Below are positions 61,271-64,000 of a DNA stretch of 64,000 bases, one piece after another (the first letter of the stretch is position 1; each line of letters starts with the position of its first letter). The stretch is from assembly GCA_036490215.1 (NCBI GenBank), contig DASXEH010000069.1, positions 1 to 64,000 on the forward strand. The letters run 5' to 3'. The notes under the pieces are model-generated. The model was not told where the DNA came from. It saw nothing but the letters and a program-made list of their open reading frames with translations, and made no database searches. The DNA is from JASHSH01 sp036490215 (GTDB lineage Bacteria > Pseudomonadota > Alphaproteobacteria > Rhodospirillales > Magnetospirillaceae). The translations under genes were made by a program, and so were the position numbers.

Positions 61271-62041
61271 ATGGCCGAGAGCGAATTCCGCATCAAGGTT
61301 CAGGATCTCGATATGGCGTTCGACAGCTTTGTCGTTCAGCGCAACATCAACTTCACCGTCAAACGTGGCAGCGTGTTCATCGTCATGGGCGGCAGCGGCT
61401 GCGGCAAAAGTACATTGCTGAAACACATGATCGGGCTCGAACACCCGGCGCGTGGCGATATCTATTACGACGGCGAGGCATTCTGGGGCGCAACGCCCGA
61501 GCGGCGGATGCAGATGAGCCGCCGGTTTGGCGTCCTGTTTCAAAGCGGCGCGTTGTGGAGTTCGATGACGCTCGCCGAGAATGTTGCGCTGCCGCTGCGC
61601 GAATACACGAAGCTCGGCAACAAGGAGATCGACGAGGTCGTATCGTTTAAGCTCTCCCTGGTCGGGCTCCGCGGCTTTGAAGGCTACTACCCCTCCGAAA
61701 TCAGCGGCGGCATGCGCAAGCGCGCGGGGCTGGCGCGGGCGATGGCGCTCGATCCGGACATTCTGTTTTTCGACGAGCCGTCGGCCGGTCTCGATCCGAT
61801 CAGCTCGAAACGTCTCGACGATTTGATTCTCGAATTGCGCGACAGTCTCGACGCGACGATCATCGTTGTGACCCACGAGCTCGCGAGTATCTTCGATATC
61901 GGCGACGATTCGATTTTCCTCGACGCGGAGACGCGCACGCCGATCGCGCATGGCAATCCGCGCCAGTTGTTGAAAGAGTCCAAAGATCCCAAAGTGACCA
62001 CGTTTCTCAACCGCGGCGGCGAAAAAGTTGCGGCGCAATAG
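61271..62041 (+). CDS. mlaF: MlaF-type ABC ATPase
   Basis: A 256-residue ATPase partnering MlaE. Walker A is MGGSGCGKSTLLKHMIG near residue 40, the Q-loop is in GVLFQSGALWSSMT, the signature is ISGGMRKRAGLARAM and Walker B is ILFFDEPSAGLDPISS. QSGALWSS and the GGMRKR signature are typical of the Mla/Ttg2 family. The start at 61271 follows the permease by eight bases. Confidence 0.92.
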   Translation: MAESEFRIKVQDLDMAFDSFVVQRNINFTVKRGSVFIVMGGSGCGKSTLLKHMIGLEHPARGDIYYDGEAFWGATPERRMQMSRRFGVLFQSGALWSSMTLAENVALPLREYTKLGNKEIDEVVSFKLSLVGLRGFEGYYPSEISGGMRKRAGLARAMALDPDILFFDEPSAGLDPISSKRLDDLILELRDSLDATIIVVTHELASIFDIGDDSIFLDAETRTPIAHGNPRQLLKESKDPKVTTFLNRGGEKVAAQ

Positions 62042-62071
62042 GACGGATGCGATGAGCAGAAGGAAGGCGAC

Positions 62072-63097
62072 ATGAGCAAGAAAGCCAATCCCGCGCTGGT
62101 CGGGTCGTTCGTCGTAGGCGCCGTCGTACTGATCATCATCGCCGTTGTCGCTTTGGGCAGCGCCGATCTCTTTCGGTCGCGCCCGCGCGCAGTTGCCTAT
62201 TTCGACGGATCGGTGAACGGCCTCAATGTCGGCGCGCCTGTGACATGGCTTGGCGTGCGCATCGGCTCGGTTACGGAAATCCGCATGGATTTCGACGCTG
62301 CGCGCCGGCTTGTACGCATTCCGGTTTTCATGGAATTCGAACCCGAGCGGGTCAACATCATCGATGGCGATGCCGACACGATCAAAATCAAGGACCTTGT
62401 CTCCAAAGGACTGCGCGCCCAATTGCAATCGCAGAGTATGGTGACCGGGCAGCTCTATGTCGATCTCGCCATGCGGCCGGATACGCCGGCGCATCTGCAG
62501 AACAATGGCAGCTTTGTCGTTCCTGAAATTCCGACCGTCAAATCTGAACTCGATACGCTCAAGGAAGCGATCGAGCGGTTGCCGCTCAAGGAACTGGGTG
62601 AGACGGCGATGGGGACCCTGTCCAATGTCGACAAGCTGATTTCATCGCCTGAGCTCAAGAATCTTCTCGTCCAACTTTCTGCAAGCGCCCAGGAACTGCA
62701 AGGGACGCTACAGGACGTTCACGGCCAGGTGAAGCCGCTCACAGGCAGCATCGAAGGCGGGGCCAATGCAGTCCGCGACGCCTTCAATGGCATGCAAAGC
62801 GTCGAGGGCGATTTGCGCACCACGCTCGGCGAATTCCAGAAGACGGCGGTGACGACCGATGCGCAAGTCACCAAGATGGCTAACGATCTTCATACTGCGC
62901 TCCTATCGGCCGATCAGGCATTCCGCGAGGCGCAGGTGGCTTTGGCCTCGGTCGATTCGGTGATAGGTCCCAACTCGCCGCAGCGTTCCGATCTCAATCA
63001 GGTCCTGCGCAATCTGACTTATACCAGCCAGTCGCTCCGCGGCTTCGTCGACGAGCTTGATCGCAATCCCAACGCGCTCCTCACGGGCAAAAAATAA
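62072..63097 (+). CDS. mlaD: MlaD-family MCE protein
   Basis: A 341-residue periplasmic protein with an N-terminal membrane anchor (residues 9-30) and one MCE domain (about residues 38-125: VAYFDGSVNGLNVGAPVTWL and VRIGSVTEI). A long helical C-terminal part (residues 150-330) is rich in Gln, Leu and Ala and probably forms the coiled barrel extension. MCE rings create a hydrophobic tunnel for lipid between membranes. It is encoded between the ATPase and the auxiliary lipoprotein. Confidence 0.9.
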   Translation: MSKKANPALVGSFVVGAVVLIIIAVVALGSADLFRSRPRAVAYFDGSVNGLNVGAPVTWLGVRIGSVTEIRMDFDAARRLVRIPVFMEFEPERVNIIDGDADTIKIKDLVSKGLRAQLQSQSMVTGQLYVDLAMRPDTPAHLQNNGSFVVPEIPTVKSELDTLKEAIERLPLKELGETAMGTLSNVDKLISSPELKNLLVQLSASAQELQGTLQDVHGQVKPLTGSIEGGANAVRDAFNGMQSVEGDLRTTLGEFQKTAVTTDAQVTKMANDLHTALLSADQAFREAQVALASVDSVIGPNSPQRSDLNQVLRNLTYTSQSLRGFVDELDRNPNALLTGKK

Positions 63098-63107
63098 GGG
63101 TTAGCCG

Positions 63108-63734
63108 ATGTCACTGATGATGTCCTTGTCCCGCCGTGTCACCGCTATCGCTCTGCTGAGCCTGATGACGGCATGTTCGTCATCTTCGGTGCCGCCGCCG
63201 CGGCTCTTCGTTCTCAGCCCGCTGCAGGTTCCGCCGTCCGGCGATCATGCCGTTTCGGGAATGACGGAAATCCTCGTCGCGCAGACGCAGGTGCCCGACT
63301 ACTTGGATCGACCGCAGATCGTCGAACGGACCACCAGCAATGAGTTGAAGCTGGTCGATGAAGATCAGTGGGCCGAACGTCTGTCGATCAACGTCTCGCG
63401 CGTGGTGGCGCAGAATTTGACGACGATGGTCCCTGCCGATGCCAATGTGGCTGCGGCGGCGCGTGCCTCGTTGCCCTATGAGTTTCAGGTTTCCGTGTCG
63501 CTCAATAATTTCGAGCTCGACCAGAGCGGCGCCGCGATCCTGGAGGGGCGTTGGTCGGTGACCAATGCCGAAGGGACGAAGGAACTCGCCGCGGCCAATG
63601 TGTCGATGCGCGAGCCCGCGAAGCAGCCGGGCATCGCGGCTGCAGTCGAGGCAATGAATGCCAATCTCGGTGGGGTTTGCCGCGATATTGCTGCCGAATT
63701 GAAGAAACTTGTCGCAGCCGGTCAACCCAAGTAA
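63108..63734 (+). CDS. ABC-type transport auxiliary lipoprotein, PqiC-like
   Basis: A 208-residue lipoprotein with signal MSLSRRVTAIALLSLMTACSSSS; the lipobox Cys is near residue 23. The mature part has the PqiC/ABC_trans_aux pattern: RLFVLSPLQVPPSG, MTEILVAQTQVPDYLDRPQIV and DQWAERLSINVSRVVAQNL. In Pqi and Mla-like systems this protein sits in the outer membrane and docks the MCE tunnel. Last gene of the operon, 10 bases after mlaD. Confidence 0.88.
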   Translation: MSLMMSLSRRVTAIALLSLMTACSSSSVPPPRLFVLSPLQVPPSGDHAVSGMTEILVAQTQVPDYLDRPQIVERTTSNELKLVDEDQWAERLSINVSRVVAQNLTTMVPADANVAAAARASLPYEFQVSVSLNNFELDQSGAAILEGRWSVTNAEGTKELAAANVSMREPAKQPGIAAAVEAMNANLGGVCRDIAAELKKLVAAGQPK

Positions 63735-63829
63735 TTAAAATCGTTAAAGAATCCCGGGTGCGAAAGGGTTCCTGAAAGACAGGCGATCGGTTATGATGCG
63801 CCGATTCCGATGCGCTCAAGGATCGATTG

Positions 63830-64000
63830 ATGACCGTTGTTGCTTCTGCCGATGCGCTGACGCGCGCGATTCAAACCAGTTTCTTCCACGCGCTGTCGCA
63901 TGGCCACAAGAAGGCTGTGCCCTATCGCCATTGGCTGATGTCCAACGTCCTCCCCAACGACGCCGCACTCGAAATTTTCAACCTACCGATCGTCGCGCCC
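63830..64000 (+). CDS. N-terminal fragment of a gene cut by the window edge, unknown
   Basis: Starting at the ATG at 63830, 57 codons are open to the end of the window. The protein begins MTVVASADALTRAIQTSFFH and continues GHKKAVPYRHWLMSNVLP. PYRHWLMSNVLP recalls the PYPHVIVPGFL opening of 2OG-Fe(II) oxygenases such as the one at 42668, so a second such enzyme is possible, but the catalytic part is outside the window. Confidence 0.5.
   Translation, partial: MTVVASADALTRAIQTSFFHALSHGHKKAVPYRHWLMSNVLPNDAALEIFNLPIVAP

Overview
The window is a GC-rich bacterial chromosome segment, most probably from an alphaproteobacterium of the Rhodospirillales type. The evidence is a SAM-II riboswitch ahead of metZ (a class known mainly from Alphaproteobacteria), an argD-argF-hslO cluster, a SAM-regulated sulfhydrylase route to methionine, and several Tat/NMT1-type solute-binding proteins. 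About 65 protein genes and one tRNA-Gln gene are supported. I saw no rRNA, insertion sequence, prophage or CRISPR array.

Layout. 0.1-2.9 kb: a small secreted protein, a YeiH-type exporter, an SCP2 protein and a DUF6134 protein. 3.0-11.9 kb: a fatty-acid or branched acyl-CoA degradation operon (acyl-CoA ligase, MerR regulator, thiolase, FadN-type hydratase/dehydrogenase, acyl-CoA dehydrogenase, thioesterase, SDR), preceded by a perfect 16-bp palindrome that is probably the MerR operator. 12.0-17.0 kb: a polyamine-type ABC importer (ATPase, Tat-exported binding protein, two permeases) plus an Asp/Glu/hydantoin racemase, behind an excellent sigma-54 promoter. 17.0-19.4 kb: a small unknown gene and the methionine-salvage genes mtnB-mtnD-mtnC.

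19.4-32.9 kb is the most interesting accessory region. It holds a GMC oxidoreductase, an unusual SDR, a creatininase-family amidohydrolase, a RidA protein, a FAD-linked oxidase, a Rieske oxygenase, two paralogous NMT1-type binding proteins, a cytosine-deaminase-type amidohydrolase and, on the opposite strand, the matching ABC ATPase and permease, a flavodoxin-fold reductase and an SDR. The binding-protein operon and the ATPase/permease operon converge on each other, and each is preceded by a sigma-54-type promoter. I infer a nitrogen-regulated system that imports and degrades a nitrogen-containing, probably cyclic, compound. The substrate is not known from the sequence. The ATPase leader also carries ten perfect copies of a 5-bp repeat.

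33.0-43.3 kb: an exported AlgH/YqgE protein, a three-gene 2-oxoacid:ferredoxin oxidoreductase operon with a GltD-like flavoprotein, DUF1304, HU, tRNA-Gln(CTG), rlmE, a PAS/degenerate-GGDEF/EAL phosphodiesterase and a 2OG-Fe(II) oxygenase. 43.4-46.4 kb: two tandem TrkH potassium channels. 46.3-54.9 kb: a lipoprotein, hslO-argF-argD, an ABC-2 permease, recX and an aromatic amino-acid set (chorismate mutase, hisC, tyrA-type dehydrogenase). 54.9-59.9 kb: an M17 peptidase, folE, apaG, an OmpA-type lipoprotein and SAM-II-controlled metZ. 60.1-63.7 kb: an Mla/MCE lipid-transport operon, followed by the start of one more gene cut by the window edge.

All calls come from reading the sequence and recalling family motifs; no database search was run. 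Start codons were often moved inward from the longest open frame to a codon with a better ribosome-binding site.
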